The position numbers and the translations under genes were made by a program. Positions 34,455 through 43,431 of a stretch of 64,000 nucleotides of DNA are shown here, piece after piece (within the stretch, counting starts at the first letter, position 1; every line of letters starts with the position of its first letter). Under the pieces are notes generated by a model. That model did no database searches, had not been told where the DNA came from, and was given only the letters and a program-made list of their open reading frames with translations. The stretch lies in contig NZ_RBIE01000001.1 in the NCBI RefSeq assembly GCF_003633715.1, positions 62,001-126,000 of the forward strand, read 5' to 3'. Source of the stretch: Thermovibrio guaymasensis (GTDB taxonomy: Bacteria; Aquificota; Aquificia; Desulfurobacteriales; Desulfurobacteriaceae).

Positions 34455-35596
34455 GCGTTAAGGTTTATGAAGGAGAAGATTTAAACGAACTTATTGAAAA
34501 GGCTAAGAAGGATCTAGGAGACGTAGAGATTCTCTACTATGAGACTGAAAAGAGAGGGGTTTTTCCGTTCTTAAAGAAAAGGTGGTATAAGCTCTTTGTT
34601 CTAAAGAAAGAGGAATGTAGAAACGATGAAGGGATTGAGAATAAGGGAGAAGAGTTAACGAAGTTGGAAAGGGAAATTGAAGAACTGAAAGGGTTAATAA
34701 GGGAAATTAAAGATGTAGCTGCTAAGGAAATTCCTCCCCCGCCGGTTCCATCTCACATTGACGAAAAGGTAGTTTGTTCTCATGAAGAATTTAATGAGTT
34801 TACTGGAGATGCTTTGGAGCTCCTTTCTCTCCTCATAAAAAAGGGCGTTGAACCTGAAGTTGCTAGAGTTTTAGTAAAGGAAGCCTGTGGTTTAGACATT
34901 GAGAGTGAAAAGCTTGACCTTAGTGTTCCAACCTTTAGGGAGGCCCTATTAAAAGGGGTAAGTGAACATATAAAGTTTACAGGAGAGTTTAGAGTTGAAA
35001 CTGGTCAAAAAAAGGCGCTAGTTTTCTTAGGACCAACGGGGGTTGGTAAAACGACTAATTTATTTAAAATTGCGAGTAAGTTTGTTATAGAACAGGAACT
35101 TAAAGTAGGGGTAGTAACTACCGATACTTTTAAAGTAGGCGGTGTAGTTCAGGCTCGTACTTATGCTTCCATCTTAAATATTCCGTTCTTTGTGGCGACC
35201 GATCAGAAGAAATTGAAGGAGATTGTGGACAGTTTGAGGGAACTTGACGTTGTTTTAATAGATACCGTAGGAAGGAGCCATTACGATTACTGGCGTTTGG
35301 GGGAAATTAAGGCTATTCTCTCAGGTCTTGAAATTCCTTCAGAAATGGTTCTTCTTATAAGCTGTAACTATTCAACTCAAGAAGCCATAGAGGTGGTTAA
35401 CAGGTACAGGAGCTTTTTCCCTATTTCATCGATATTTTTTACAAAGATTGATGAGAGCTCAAGTCCCGGAGTACTAGTTAACGTTCCTTATATGTCAGGT
35501 CTTCCCGTTTCATACGTAAGTACAGGTCAAAGAGTTCCAGAAGACATTAAACTTCTAACTCCTGAGCTTGTAACTAAGTACTTGTTGGGAGAGTGA
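34451..35596 (+). CDS. flhF: Flagellar biosynthesis GTPase FlhF
   Basis: SRP-type GTPase (381 aa) that sets flagellar placement and number. A basic N-terminal domain and a linker with a short poly-proline stretch come first. The G domain has FLGPTGVGKTTNLFKIA, TTDTFKVGGVVQARTYA, DTVGRSHYD and TKIDESSSPG. Enteric SRP GTPases use DTAGR where this has DTVGR, a variation also seen in FlhF. It overlaps its neighbours on both sides. Confidence 0.93.
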   Translation: MSVKVYEGEDLNELIEKAKKDLGDVEILYYETEKRGVFPFLKKRWYKLFVLKKEECRNDEGIENKGEELTKLEREIEELKGLIREIKDVAAKEIPPPPVPSHIDEKVVCSHEEFNEFTGDALELLSLLIKKGVEPEVARVLVKEACGLDIESEKLDLSVPTFREALLKGVSEHIKFTGEFRVETGQKKALVFLGPTGVGKTTNLFKIASKFVIEQELKVGVVTTDTFKVGGVVQARTYASILNIPFFVATDQKKLKEIVDSLRELDVVLIDTVGRSHYDYWRLGEIKAILSGLEIPSEMVLLISCNYSTQEAIEVVNRYRSFFPISSIFFTKIDESSSPGVLVNVPYMSGLPVSYVSTGQRVPEDIKLLTPELVTKYLLGE

Positions 35597-36447
35597 TGGA
35601 GAACCAGGTAGAGAGTTTAGTTAAGTTAATAAAACAGAGGGAAAAGGAGGCTAGAGCTAAAGTCCTTTCGTTTGTGAGTGGAAAAGGAGGTGTTGGAAAA
35701 ACGGGGATAGTTACTTCCTTGGCTTACGTACTTGCCAACACTTTTAATAAAAGGGTTTTGCTCCTCGATTGCGACGTTGCTCTTGGGAACGTTCACGTTC
35801 TGTTGGGATTGTCTCCCGATAAAAATTTAAAGAACGTCTTAAAGGGCGTTCCCATAGAAAAGGTTATACAGAACGTTTACAACTTTGATGTTGTTCTCGG
35901 TTTTTCTGGGATAGATGGGATTGATGAACTTGAAAGTCTTGAAACGGCTAATCTCCTTCTTCAAATTGAACGGGTAGTTGAAAACTATGACTATATACTT
36001 CTTGATAACTCAGCAGGTTTGAATCGCTATACTATAGGCTTTTCAAGGGCTGCTGCTTCAACTTACGTTGTTACGACGCCTGAACCTACTGCTCTTACGG
36101 ATGCTTACGCTTTTATAAAGAGTCTTTATAAACTCTACAGTTATTCAAACTTTAAGGTAATTGTTAATATGGCTAAAAGCAGAAGGGAAGGTTTTGATAC
36201 CTACGAAAGACTTCAGCATTCGATTAACAGGTTTTTGGGTATAGATGTTACTCTTGCTGGAATTGTTCCTTATACCAATAGGTATAGGGAAGCTTTGAGG
36301 AAAAGGGTTCCTTTTGTAGAGCTTTACCCTTCAGATTCCTATTCAGTTGAAATTAAGAGGATAGCTCAGCTTGAGACGGGCCAGCTTTTAAAAGAGGAAG
36401 AGAGTTTTGTGGAAAAACTTGTTAAGTTCTTCTTCAAAGGAGAGTAG
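35596..36447 (+). CDS. flhG: MinD-like ATPase FlhG (FleN/YlxH)
   Basis: ParA/MinD-type ATPase (283 aa) that works with FlhF to limit flagellar number. The deviant Walker A is SFVSGKGGVGKTGIV, followed by LLLDCDVALGNVHVLLG and DYILLDNSAGL. The terminal KLVKFFFKGE region may be the membrane-targeting helix. I use the ATG at 35596, with GTG one codon earlier as alternative. A fliA gene follows immediately. Confidence 0.92.
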   Translation: MENQVESLVKLIKQREKEARAKVLSFVSGKGGVGKTGIVTSLAYVLANTFNKRVLLLDCDVALGNVHVLLGLSPDKNLKNVLKGVPIEKVIQNVYNFDVVLGFSGIDGIDELESLETANLLLQIERVVENYDYILLDNSAGLNRYTIGFSRAAASTYVVTTPEPTALTDAYAFIKSLYKLYSYSNFKVIVNMAKSRREGFDTYERLQHSINRFLGIDVTLAGIVPYTNRYREALRKRVPFVELYPSDSYSVEIKRIAQLETGQLLKEEESFVEKLVKFFFKGE

Positions 36448-37053
36448 ATGTATACAAAGACTAGAAAAGAAATAGTTCTAGAACACCTTCCTTTAGTTAA
36501 GAAAGTTGCTAATAAGATCTATAAAAGGATACCTGAAGGAGTGGTAGATTTTGAGGAGCTTGTTAATACTGGAGTTATAGGTCTTATAAAGGCTATTGAC
36601 AAGTATGATGAGAAAAAGGCAAAGTTCTCTACCTATGCTTATATAAAAATTAGAGGAGAAATTTTGGATTATTTGAGGAAGCTTGATTTTTTACCAAGGA
36701 GCGTTAGGGGAAAGATAAAGAAAGGGGAAATTGAAGATCTGAAGGAGGAGATAGCTTCTTTTATCTCGTTAGAAGAAAAGCTTTTTTCAGAATCGGATAG
36801 ATTTACCGTTAAGGATACTTTAGTTTCAAACAACCCTACTCCAGAAGAGGAATTAATTTTAAGTGATATGAAGAATAGATTGGCAGATGCAATCAGAAAG
36901 CTTTCAGAAAGGGAGAAGCTAGTTCTTCAGTTAATTTTTGTTGAAGAACTTGATTTGAAGTCAATAAGTGAAGTCTTAGGAATCTCCGTTTCTAGGGTTT
37001 CTCAGATTAAGAGCGCGGCTTTGAAGAAGTTGAAGAATCTTTTAGATGGTTGA
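36448..37053 (+). CDS. fliA: Flagellar sigma factor sigma-28 (FliA)
   Basis: Alternative sigma factor (201 aa) for late flagellar genes. Region 2 is seen in LVKKVANKIYKRIPEG, FEELVNTGVIGLIKAIDKYD and FSTYAYIKIRGEILDYLRKLD. Region 4 has LSEREKLVLQLIFVEELDLKSI and the helix-turn-helix ISVSRVSQIKSAALKKLK. It is somewhat shorter than the usual 230-260 aa, mostly between regions 3 and 4. Its target promoters were not seen inside this window, as expected if they control filament genes elsewhere. Confidence 0.93.
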   Translation: MYTKTRKEIVLEHLPLVKKVANKIYKRIPEGVVDFEELVNTGVIGLIKAIDKYDEKKAKFSTYAYIKIRGEILDYLRKLDFLPRSVRGKIKKGEIEDLKEEIASFISLEEKLFSESDRFTVKDTLVSNNPTPEEELILSDMKNRLADAIRKLSEREKLVLQLIFVEELDLKSISEVLGISVSRVSQIKSAALKKLKNLLDG

Positions 37054-37054
37054 G

Positions 37055-37060
37055 TATAAT
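37055..37060 (+). promoter_or_regulatory. Candidate -10 element upstream of the fliK-like gene
   Basis: TATAAT lies just after the fliA stop and 31 bases before the next start. The only -35-like hexamer, TTGAAG at 37030-37035, is 19 bases away, which is too far for a strong site. Confidence 0.25.
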
Positions 37061-37091
37061 TGAAATATGATCTATTAGTATTGAGGGTGGA

Positions 37092-38858
37092 ATGGTACTT
37101 TTAGACCTGCTTCTAGGGTTTAATTCTAGTTTGAAGGGAAAGGGGGATTTTCTAGAAGAGAACAAGGTAGGGTTTAGTTCTAAAGTTTCAGATTTCCAAT
37201 TCCTTTTTTTAAAGGAACTTTCTAATTTGAAGAGTTCCGAAATTTCATTCTTTAATATGAAAGAAAGTCCAAATCTTTTGAAGAAGTCTGTTAGTTTAGG
37301 TTTAAAAGATCTTTATTTAGGTATTGAAGAAGCTAAGGGAAAGGTTGAGAAAAATAAAAAAGTAGATATAAAGTTTGCAAATTTACTTCCTTTCTCTAAT
37401 ATTAAAGGTGATGTTTTAATGGAAAAAAATAAAACACCTTTTCGTTTAGGAAAAAAGAAGGTTGATAAAACTGATAAAACTTTTGATTTGAATTCAAAAA
37501 GGAATTACTATAGAAAAAGTAAACCTCTTTTTATTTTTAATTTTAGAAGAACTTCTATTAGGATTTTATCAAATGCTAAAAGTTTTTACGGGCTGAAAAA
37601 TGTTGTCAGGGAAAGTCAAAAAGATAAAAGAATTGATGAGAAGGTCTTTTTCAAACCAGGAAAAAGAAGGAAAAAGGGTCAAGTTTTAAGTTCTATTAAG
37701 TTGCAATCCTTTTTAGTAGGATTTCCTAGTTTAGGAGGGATGGTTCCGAGAAAATCTGTCATTCCAAAGGTAATTGATAGTAATGAAAATCTAAAAAATA
37801 ACTCTAAAACTGAAACAGATCTTAAGTCTAAAAACTTAGGAAATTTTAATAAGCTTTCCCTTTTAAAAGGGAAAGATAAAGCTTACTTTCCTGTTTCTGT
37901 AAAAGAGTTAAATAAAAGTGAAAGTGATGGAATTTCTTATGTGACGAAAAAATTTCAGATAAATTCTAGTGATAGATTAAAAGTGGAAAAATTTGATCTT
38001 GCTAACCAAAAGCAGAATGAAAAGGTTACTGTTCCTTCAAATCATGATCTTGATTTTAAAATTGAGGATGATATATCTTTGCTTACAGAAAGAAAAGGAA
38101 GAAAGTTTATTGAGTCTAAATTTCCTTCAAATGGCAAAGAATTAATAAATAAGCAAAATATTAAAGATTCGGAAAAAAGTTTAAATAGTGAGATTTTACT
38201 ACAACAAAAAGTAAAAGTTCAATTAGAGTTAGAGTCTAAGAAAGAAAAAGTTCGGTCTTCTAAACTAAATAAAGGGAAGTTAGAAAAAATTTTAATACAT
38301 TCCAATTCTAAACTGCTATCTAACTTAGGTAGTGAACGCTTTTCTAAAGTGGAGGATCAAGTTACTCAAAGTGATATTGCTAGCTCTGTGATGACTAGTA
38401 ATACTGGTAACTTCGAAACGGTGACTAAGCTTAAGCTTCAACTTCCTGAAGTCAAACTAGAAGGAGTTTCTCATTATAGGGAATATGGAAAAACAGTAGT
38501 TTCTTTACTTTCTCCTCAGGAACAAAGTGGCCACGGTTCCTCAGATTTTCGTGATGGTTTTAGTTCTTCTGATAGTTTTGAAAACAGGAAAAATGAGCTT
38601 CCTGTTCCTAAGCATGTAAATAGTAGTTTTCAGAATCTTGTCATAAGAAATGAAGATATGGCTATGAGACTTTCCTTTAACAGGGCCGGAATATTAAACC
38701 TCTCTCTCAGGCTTTCTGAAAGTTACACTCTAGAACCTTCTTTGATTGAGGACATTCGCTCAATTATCCGTTCTTCAGGTTTTACTCCAGGAAAAGTTTA
38801 CTTGAAGGTTAAAAGTAAAGGGGAAGCAAAAGAAAGAACAACGGAGTTGAAGGTTTGA
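37092..38858 (+). CDS. fliK: Probable flagellar hook-length control protein (FliK-like)
   Basis: A 588-aa protein with no globular domain in its first 510 residues, which are rich in Lys, Ser, Asn and Phe. Only the last 70 residues look conserved: MAMRLSFNRAGILNLSLRL, then a two-helix segment and KVYLKVKSKGE, which fits the FliK C-terminal hook domain. Position between fliA and flgB, and a long disordered ruler-like region, support the call. Bases 37092-38640 are markedly more AT-rich than the neighbours and use AAA/TTT codons heavily; the C-terminal part returns to the local composition. Confidence 0.65.
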   Translation: MVLLDLLLGFNSSLKGKGDFLEENKVGFSSKVSDFQFLFLKELSNLKSSEISFFNMKESPNLLKKSVSLGLKDLYLGIEEAKGKVEKNKKVDIKFANLLPFSNIKGDVLMEKNKTPFRLGKKKVDKTDKTFDLNSKRNYYRKSKPLFIFNFRRTSIRILSNAKSFYGLKNVVRESQKDKRIDEKVFFKPGKRRKKGQVLSSIKLQSFLVGFPSLGGMVPRKSVIPKVIDSNENLKNNSKTETDLKSKNLGNFNKLSLLKGKDKAYFPVSVKELNKSESDGISYVTKKFQINSSDRLKVEKFDLANQKQNEKVTVPSNHDLDFKIEDDISLLTERKGRKFIESKFPSNGKELINKQNIKDSEKSLNSEILLQQKVKVQLELESKKEKVRSSKLNKGKLEKILIHSNSKLLSNLGSERFSKVEDQVTQSDIASSVMTSNTGNFETVTKLKLQLPEVKLEGVSHYREYGKTVVSLLSPQEQSGHGSSDFRDGFSSSDSFENRKNELPVPKHVNSSFQNLVIRNEDMAMRLSFNRAGILNLSLRLSESYTLEPSLIEDIRSIIRSSGFTPGKVYLKVKSKGEAKERTTELKV

Positions 38859-40801
38859 GGTGGTTAGTTTTTTTTATCTTTCTCTTTATCTCAACCAGTT
38901 CGTTTGGAGGTTATGAAGTAGATAAGGATTGGAAAATTTATCAGAAGGGACTGCGCCAGTATAGAATCGGTTCCTACTCAACTGCCCTTAACTACTTTCT
39001 TGAACTATTAAAGCCCGATTCAAAGTACTATAAGGATGCCCTGTTGATGCTTTCAAAAACTTACTATGCTATTGGTAAAAAGACAGGTCTTAAAAAGTAC
39101 CTCTGGCAGGCATTAAACTACCTACAGTTATACTTTATAGAAGTTGGGGAGGGAGAGCTCCCTTGGGATTACTACTACACAAAAGCTAGAATCTACGAAG
39201 CTCTTTCCTTCTACGAACAGGCCCTTGCCGTTTATAGAGTTGCCTTTTTAAAGGCAAAGAGTAAGGAAGAGAAAGTTAAGACAACTGTTGGGATAATTAG
39301 GACTGCAGTTTGGGTTAGAAGGCCTGATATAGTAGAAGAGTACTTCATTTTGATTAGTACAGAGAGAAACCTTACCAAAGAGGAAGAGAAAGAAATTACC
39401 TTTATAAAAGGTTTAGCTCTCTTCTCTCAGGGTAAGTATCAAGAAGCATTTCCTTATTTTTTCAAACTGTATAAGGAGTACGAGGATTATTTAATAGATA
39501 ATCCGTCTTACTACCTTCTAGTTGCAGAAAACATTTATAGGTTAGGTAAGTATACTGTTGCTGAGCACCTGTTTAGGAGGATTATCAGCTTTACAAAGGA
39601 TAAGGAAGTTATTAGGAGAGCGATTTTAAGGTTGGGAGATATTGAGGTTAAAAGGGGAAATGATAAGTTAGCCTTTGTTTATTACTACTCTGTTATAAGG
39701 GATTACCCCGATTCTCTTGAGGCTGTAGTTGCAAGGTTGAAGATAATTCCGATGATGGAAAAGCCTGAAATAAAGTATAGGGCTCTTTTAACAAAGGACA
39801 AAGCCTTTAAAGACCCTATAAAGTATATAGCGACCGTTTTAGTCAACTTTAGGACCACCTATGCCGGGATTTACGCCCTTGCAGATTTAGGGTATTTAGT
39901 TTTTAAACTGGATTCTCCTGAAATGCCGTTTAAAAGGCTAACTTGGGAGGTCTCCCTTATCTTTCCCGAGGAGGTAAAGTATGAACAGAGGGAGTTTATT
40001 AGATACCTTTGGGAACCCTATCTTTTGAAACTCCCTTCAGATAGAGGCTGTTCTCTTTACCGTTCAAATCCCAGGTTCTTTCAAGAACTCTTTGGAAGGA
40101 AAGTTCTCCTTAAGTTTGCCTCAGACCTTAAACACTGTAATATGAGAAGATTAAGGATAGAACTTCTGTCCTTCATCCTTAGAAAGTGGAAAGATGATGA
40201 TAGTAAGGTAATGATGGCAAGGGCCTTATTTGAAACTAGGGATTTTTCTGAGGCTCTAAAAGTTTTAGAGACTGTTAAGGATAAGAACAGGTGCGATTAT
40301 CTAATTCTTAAGTCGGAACTTGGTATTTTCTTATCTTTGGATCTAAAGAGTTTTAATAAGTTAATAACTAAATGTAAGAAGGATAGCCTTGAAATTCCAA
40401 GTATAGCTATTTATTATCTTTCAGAAATTGGTAAGATTGAATTGGCATTCAAAGAATTTGTTTCCTATAAAAAGGCTTTGGTTAATGAGTATGAAAAGGA
40501 GCTTGTTGTGAAGGCAGCTCTTAATAAGTTAGTTGAAAAGTCTATCTTGGAAGATAAGTATAGGGTAGCTTACGAAGTTTCAAAGGCTCTCTATGAAAGA
40601 GGTTATAGGAACTGTCTAATTGGAAGTTATCTCCTCATTTCAGCTGTTAGATTAGGGAAACTATCAGAGGCCAAGAAGGTTTATACTACGATAGATGGGT
40701 GTATTGACTCTATGGCGTCTCTTTCTAAAACGGTTTATCAAGATACTCTTCTTGAGGAGGAGTTGAAAGATGGGGCTCTTTCATCAACTGAAGCCAATTG
40801 A
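38855..40801 (+). CDS. TPR-repeat exported protein in the flagellar cluster
   Basis: A 648-aa protein with a signal peptide (MRWLVFFIFLFISTSSFGG) and no lipobox, so probably periplasmic. Tetratricopeptide-like helices run through about residues 25-300 (YQKGLRQYRIGSYSTALNYF, YYTKARIYEALSFYEQALAVY, AEHLFRRIISF) and further helical repeats to the end. Only a few cysteines are present. It starts at TTG overlapping the fliK-like stop and its end overlaps flgB by 32 bases, so it is locked into the flagellar operon. I do not recognise an orthologue. A structural or scaffold role in the periplasmic motor is a guess from position. Confidence 0.78.
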   Translation: MRWLVFFIFLFISTSSFGGYEVDKDWKIYQKGLRQYRIGSYSTALNYFLELLKPDSKYYKDALLMLSKTYYAIGKKTGLKKYLWQALNYLQLYFIEVGEGELPWDYYYTKARIYEALSFYEQALAVYRVAFLKAKSKEEKVKTTVGIIRTAVWVRRPDIVEEYFILISTERNLTKEEEKEITFIKGLALFSQGKYQEAFPYFFKLYKEYEDYLIDNPSYYLLVAENIYRLGKYTVAEHLFRRIISFTKDKEVIRRAILRLGDIEVKRGNDKLAFVYYYSVIRDYPDSLEAVVARLKIIPMMEKPEIKYRALLTKDKAFKDPIKYIATVLVNFRTTYAGIYALADLGYLVFKLDSPEMPFKRLTWEVSLIFPEEVKYEQREFIRYLWEPYLLKLPSDRGCSLYRSNPRFFQELFGRKVLLKFASDLKHCNMRRLRIELLSFILRKWKDDDSKVMMARALFETRDFSEALKVLETVKDKNRCDYLILKSELGIFLSLDLKSFNKLITKCKKDSLEIPSIAIYYLSEIGKIELAFKEFVSYKKALVNEYEKELVVKAALNKLVEKSILEDKYRVAYEVSKALYERGYRNCLIGSYLLISAVRLGKLSEAKKVYTTIDGCIDSMASLSKTVYQDTLLEEELKDGALSSTEAN

Positions 40802-41144
40802 AGAGGGAATAAACTTCTTTTACAGGCGTTCGGAAGTTATTCAAAGTAACATAGCTAACGTTGATACTCCTTTCTATAAGCCGAAGGATTTAGTCTTTGA
40901 GAGAGAGCTTGATAAGAGTTTAAAGTTGAAGAGGACAGACCCCCGTCATATTGATCCTTACGGTGGCGAGAAGGTTACTTTTAAGGAAGTAACTCTTGAC
41001 GAGATATCCGGCTACGATGGAAATAGAGTGAACCTTGATAAAGAACTTGGGAAGCTTGCAGAAACTGCCATAATGGCAAGAACCCTCAATGAAACTTTGA
41101 GGAAGGAGATAGGGAAACTTAAACTGGTTATTGGGGGTAGATAA
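40770..41144 (+). CDS. flgB: Flagellar proximal rod protein FlgB
   Basis: Rod protein (124 aa) next to the MS ring. The N-terminal rod motif is RSEVIQSNIANVDTPFYKPKD, and the C-terminal helix has NVNLDKE-like VNLDKELGKLAETAIM. The ATG at 40770 follows GAGGAGGAG within the previous gene. The flgB-flgC-fliE-fliF-fliH-fliI order is the common one. Confidence 0.94.
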   Translation: MGLFHQLKPIEEGINFFYRRSEVIQSNIANVDTPFYKPKDLVFERELDKSLKLKRTDPRHIDPYGGEKVTFKEVTLDEISGYDGNRVNLDKELGKLAETAIMARTLNETLRKEIGKLKLVIGGR

Positions 41145-41551
41145 TGATATTTAAGGGGCTTGAAGTTTCCCTTTCTGGAATGCTTGTTCAGAGAGTAAGG
41201 ATTGATGTTGCTTCAAGTAACCTTGCCAACTCAAACTCTGTTGATGAAAACGGAAGACCTTATACTAGAAAAGTTCCTGTTTTTGAGTCTGTTTTGATTA
41301 AAGAAGGTGAAGTTCCTCTTTATAGGGTAAAGGTTAAAGAAATTAAAGAAGATCCATCTCCCTATAGACTGAAGTACGATCCTGGGAATCCTCTTGCAGA
41401 TAGTAAAGGTTACGTTAAACTTCCCAACGTTGATCCTCTGAGGGAGATGGTTGACGTAATGAGCGCTATGAGGAGTTACGAAGCTAACCTTACGGCTTTT
41501 AATACAGCTAAGGGGCTTCTTTTAAATGCAATAGATATACTTAAGGCTTGA
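41144..41551 (+). CDS. flgC: Flagellar proximal rod protein FlgC
   Basis: Rod protein (135 aa). N-terminal LEVSLSGMLVQRVRIDVASSNLANSNS and C-terminal YVKLPNVDPLREMVDVMSAMRSYEANLTAFNTAK are typical of FlgC. It overlaps the flgB stop by one base (TAATG). It ends 12 bases before fliE. Confidence 0.94.
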   Translation: MIFKGLEVSLSGMLVQRVRIDVASSNLANSNSVDENGRPYTRKVPVFESVLIKEGEVPLYRVKVKEIKEDPSPYRLKYDPGNPLADSKGYVKLPNVDPLREMVDVMSAMRSYEANLTAFNTAKGLLLNAIDILKA

Positions 41552-41563
41552 GGGAGGAGTTAG

Positions 41564-41854
41564 ATGAGGGTTGAAAGTTCCAAATTCCTTTTTGTTCCTA
41601 GCCTATCGGTGGAAAATGAAAAGGATAGTGAAAATTCTACTTTTGAAAAAGTAATGAAGGATTTTCTAAATGAAGTAAACTCTCAACAGCTTGAGGCGAG
41701 GGAGGTAGAGAAGAAACTGTCTGAAGGTAAAATAAAGAACTTTGAAGAAGCTCTCTTTACGGTAGAGAAGGCAGAACTCTCCCTCAGGCTCTTAGTTGAG
41801 ATGAGGAATAAAGCCCTTGAAAGCTATCAGGAAATTATGAGAATGCAGGTATAA
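41564..41854 (+). CDS. fliE: Flagellar hook-basal body protein FliE
   Basis: Small adaptor (96 aa) between the MS ring and rod. The C-terminal half fits FliE: DFLNEVNSQQLEAREVEKKLSEG, FTVEKAELSLRLLVEMRNKALESYQEIMRMQV. The ATG follows GAGGGAGGAG. The N-terminal 30 residues are variable, as is common. Confidence 0.92.
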   Translation: MRVESSKFLFVPSLSVENEKDSENSTFEKVMKDFLNEVNSQQLEAREVEKKLSEGKIKNFEEALFTVEKAELSLRLLVEMRNKALESYQEIMRMQV

Positions 41855-41856
41855 AG

Positions 41857-43431
41857 GTGGAAGTAAAGGAAATTCAAGAAAAGTTTAAGAATTTTCTTTC
41901 CAAAAATGCCAATCCAAGGAATATAGCTTTAGTTCTTGGGGCTCTCGCTATACTTTCGATTGTTTCCTTTGTTTTAATTAGAAGTAGTTCTAATCAAGAC
42001 TATGCTGTTCTCTACACACATTTATCTCCAGATGATGCTGGTCAAATCCTTTCTGTCCTTCAGGAAGAGAAGATACCTTATAAGGTTGTTGGTGATGGAA
42101 GTATAATTCTGGTTCCTAAGGACAAAGTCTATGATGTAAGATTAAAGCTTGCAGCGAAAGGTTTACCTCACGGTAAAGTTGTAGGTTTTGAAATTTTTGA
42201 TCAGCCAAAATTGGGTATAACCCAATTTCAACAGAACATAGAATACATTCGGGCCCTTGAAGGGGAGCTTGAAAGAACAATAAAACGTATTGATGCTGTA
42301 AGGGATGTGAAGGTCAACATAGCTCTTCCAAGGGATTCAATTTTCGTTAGAGAAACTTCAGAGCCAAAGGCTTCTGTCCTTGTTAACCTATGGCCCGGTA
42401 AAGATCTAACTAAAGAGCAGGTTAAAGCGATAGTTTTCCTCGTTTCCCACGCAGTTCCGGGTCTTAAGCCTGAAAACGTTACCGTTGTTGATAATAGAGG
42501 AAGGGTATTAACAGACCTAATAGAGGAAGAAAGTGGAGAGGAACCTTCAAAAGAACTTAAGATAAAGAAACAGCTTGAGAGGGATATTGAGAGGAAAGTT
42601 AGGGAGCTACTGTCTAGAGCTCTGGGAAGCAGTAAGGTAGTTGTAAGCGCTTCTGTTGAGATTGAGACGGGGAAGTTGGAGAGGAAGAGAGAGATTTATG
42701 ATCCAGATATGACGGCAGTTGTAAGTCAGAGGAAAATTCAGGAGAAAGAGACCTCAGTTAAGAGGAAGCCTCAGGGGCCTGCAGGAACTCCCACTAACGT
42801 TCCTCCCGTTATAAATACCCAAACTCAGGGGGAAACTTTAAAAAGGGAAAAGAAGGATGTTACTACGAATTATGATGTTTCAAAGACTGTAGAGAGTACT
42901 GTGGCACCTATATTTAAAATAAAGAGGATTACTGTAGGAGTTTTGGTTGATGGTAAGTATGAGGAGATAAAGGAAAAGGATGGAACTATCAAATACAAGT
43001 TCGTCCCACGCTCTCCGCAAGAAATCAAAACTTATGAGGAGATTGTTAAAAGTGCCATAGGGTACGATCCCAAGAGAGGGGATAAAGTGACAGTGGCAAG
43101 TATTCCGTTTGAGTCTGCCCTGTTTGCTAAAAAGGAAAAAGAGAAAGAATTTCCCTGGTACTACCTTCTTGCTGCTGCTCTTGTCCTCCTAGGAATTTCT
43201 GGGGTGGTTGTTTTTAAAATTCTTAAAGGCAGAGAAGAAAAAGTACCTTCTGAAATCCAGCAGGTTTCTCCTGAGTTAATTGAGCAGATGAGGGAAAAGG
43301 TTACTCAAGAAGAAGGATTTCGTGAAGTTAGAATTGAAAACGATCCAATTTACCTTAAAATAGTAGAGATAGCAAAGGATTACCCAGATTTAATAGTAAA
43401 CGTGATTAGTAAGTGGCTTAAGGAGAAGTAA
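41857..43431 (+). CDS. fliF: Flagellar MS-ring protein FliF
   Basis: Membrane ring protein (524 aa). Two transmembrane helices lie at about 24-44 and 429-449. Between them are the ring-building motifs LYTHLSPDDAGQILSVL, IPYKVVGDGSIILVP, LERTIKRIDAVRDVKVNIALP and ASVLVNLWPGK. A low-complexity loop around residue 310 (KRKPQGPAGTPTNVPPV) is the variable region. The start is GTG two bases after the fliE stop. Its end overlaps fliH by one base. Confidence 0.95.
   Translation: MEVKEIQEKFKNFLSKNANPRNIALVLGALAILSIVSFVLIRSSSNQDYAVLYTHLSPDDAGQILSVLQEEKIPYKVVGDGSIILVPKDKVYDVRLKLAAKGLPHGKVVGFEIFDQPKLGITQFQQNIEYIRALEGELERTIKRIDAVRDVKVNIALPRDSIFVRETSEPKASVLVNLWPGKDLTKEQVKAIVFLVSHAVPGLKPENVTVVDNRGRVLTDLIEEESGEEPSKELKIKKQLERDIERKVRELLSRALGSSKVVVSASVEIETGKLERKREIYDPDMTAVVSQRKIQEKETSVKRKPQGPAGTPTNVPPVINTQTQGETLKREKKDVTTNYDVSKTVESTVAPIFKIKRITVGVLVDGKYEEIKEKDGTIKYKFVPRSPQEIKTYEEIVKSAIGYDPKRGDKVTVASIPFESALFAKKEKEKEFPWYYLLAAALVLLGISGVVVFKILKGREEKVPSEIQQVSPELIEQMREKVTQEEGFREVRIENDPIYLKIVEIAKDYPDLIVNVISKWLKEK

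Noticed and set aside
37092-38640. AT-rich gene as recently acquired foreign DNA
   Set aside because: The C-terminal domain has local composition, the gene overlaps its downstream neighbour and disordered rulers drift in composition; transfer is not required.
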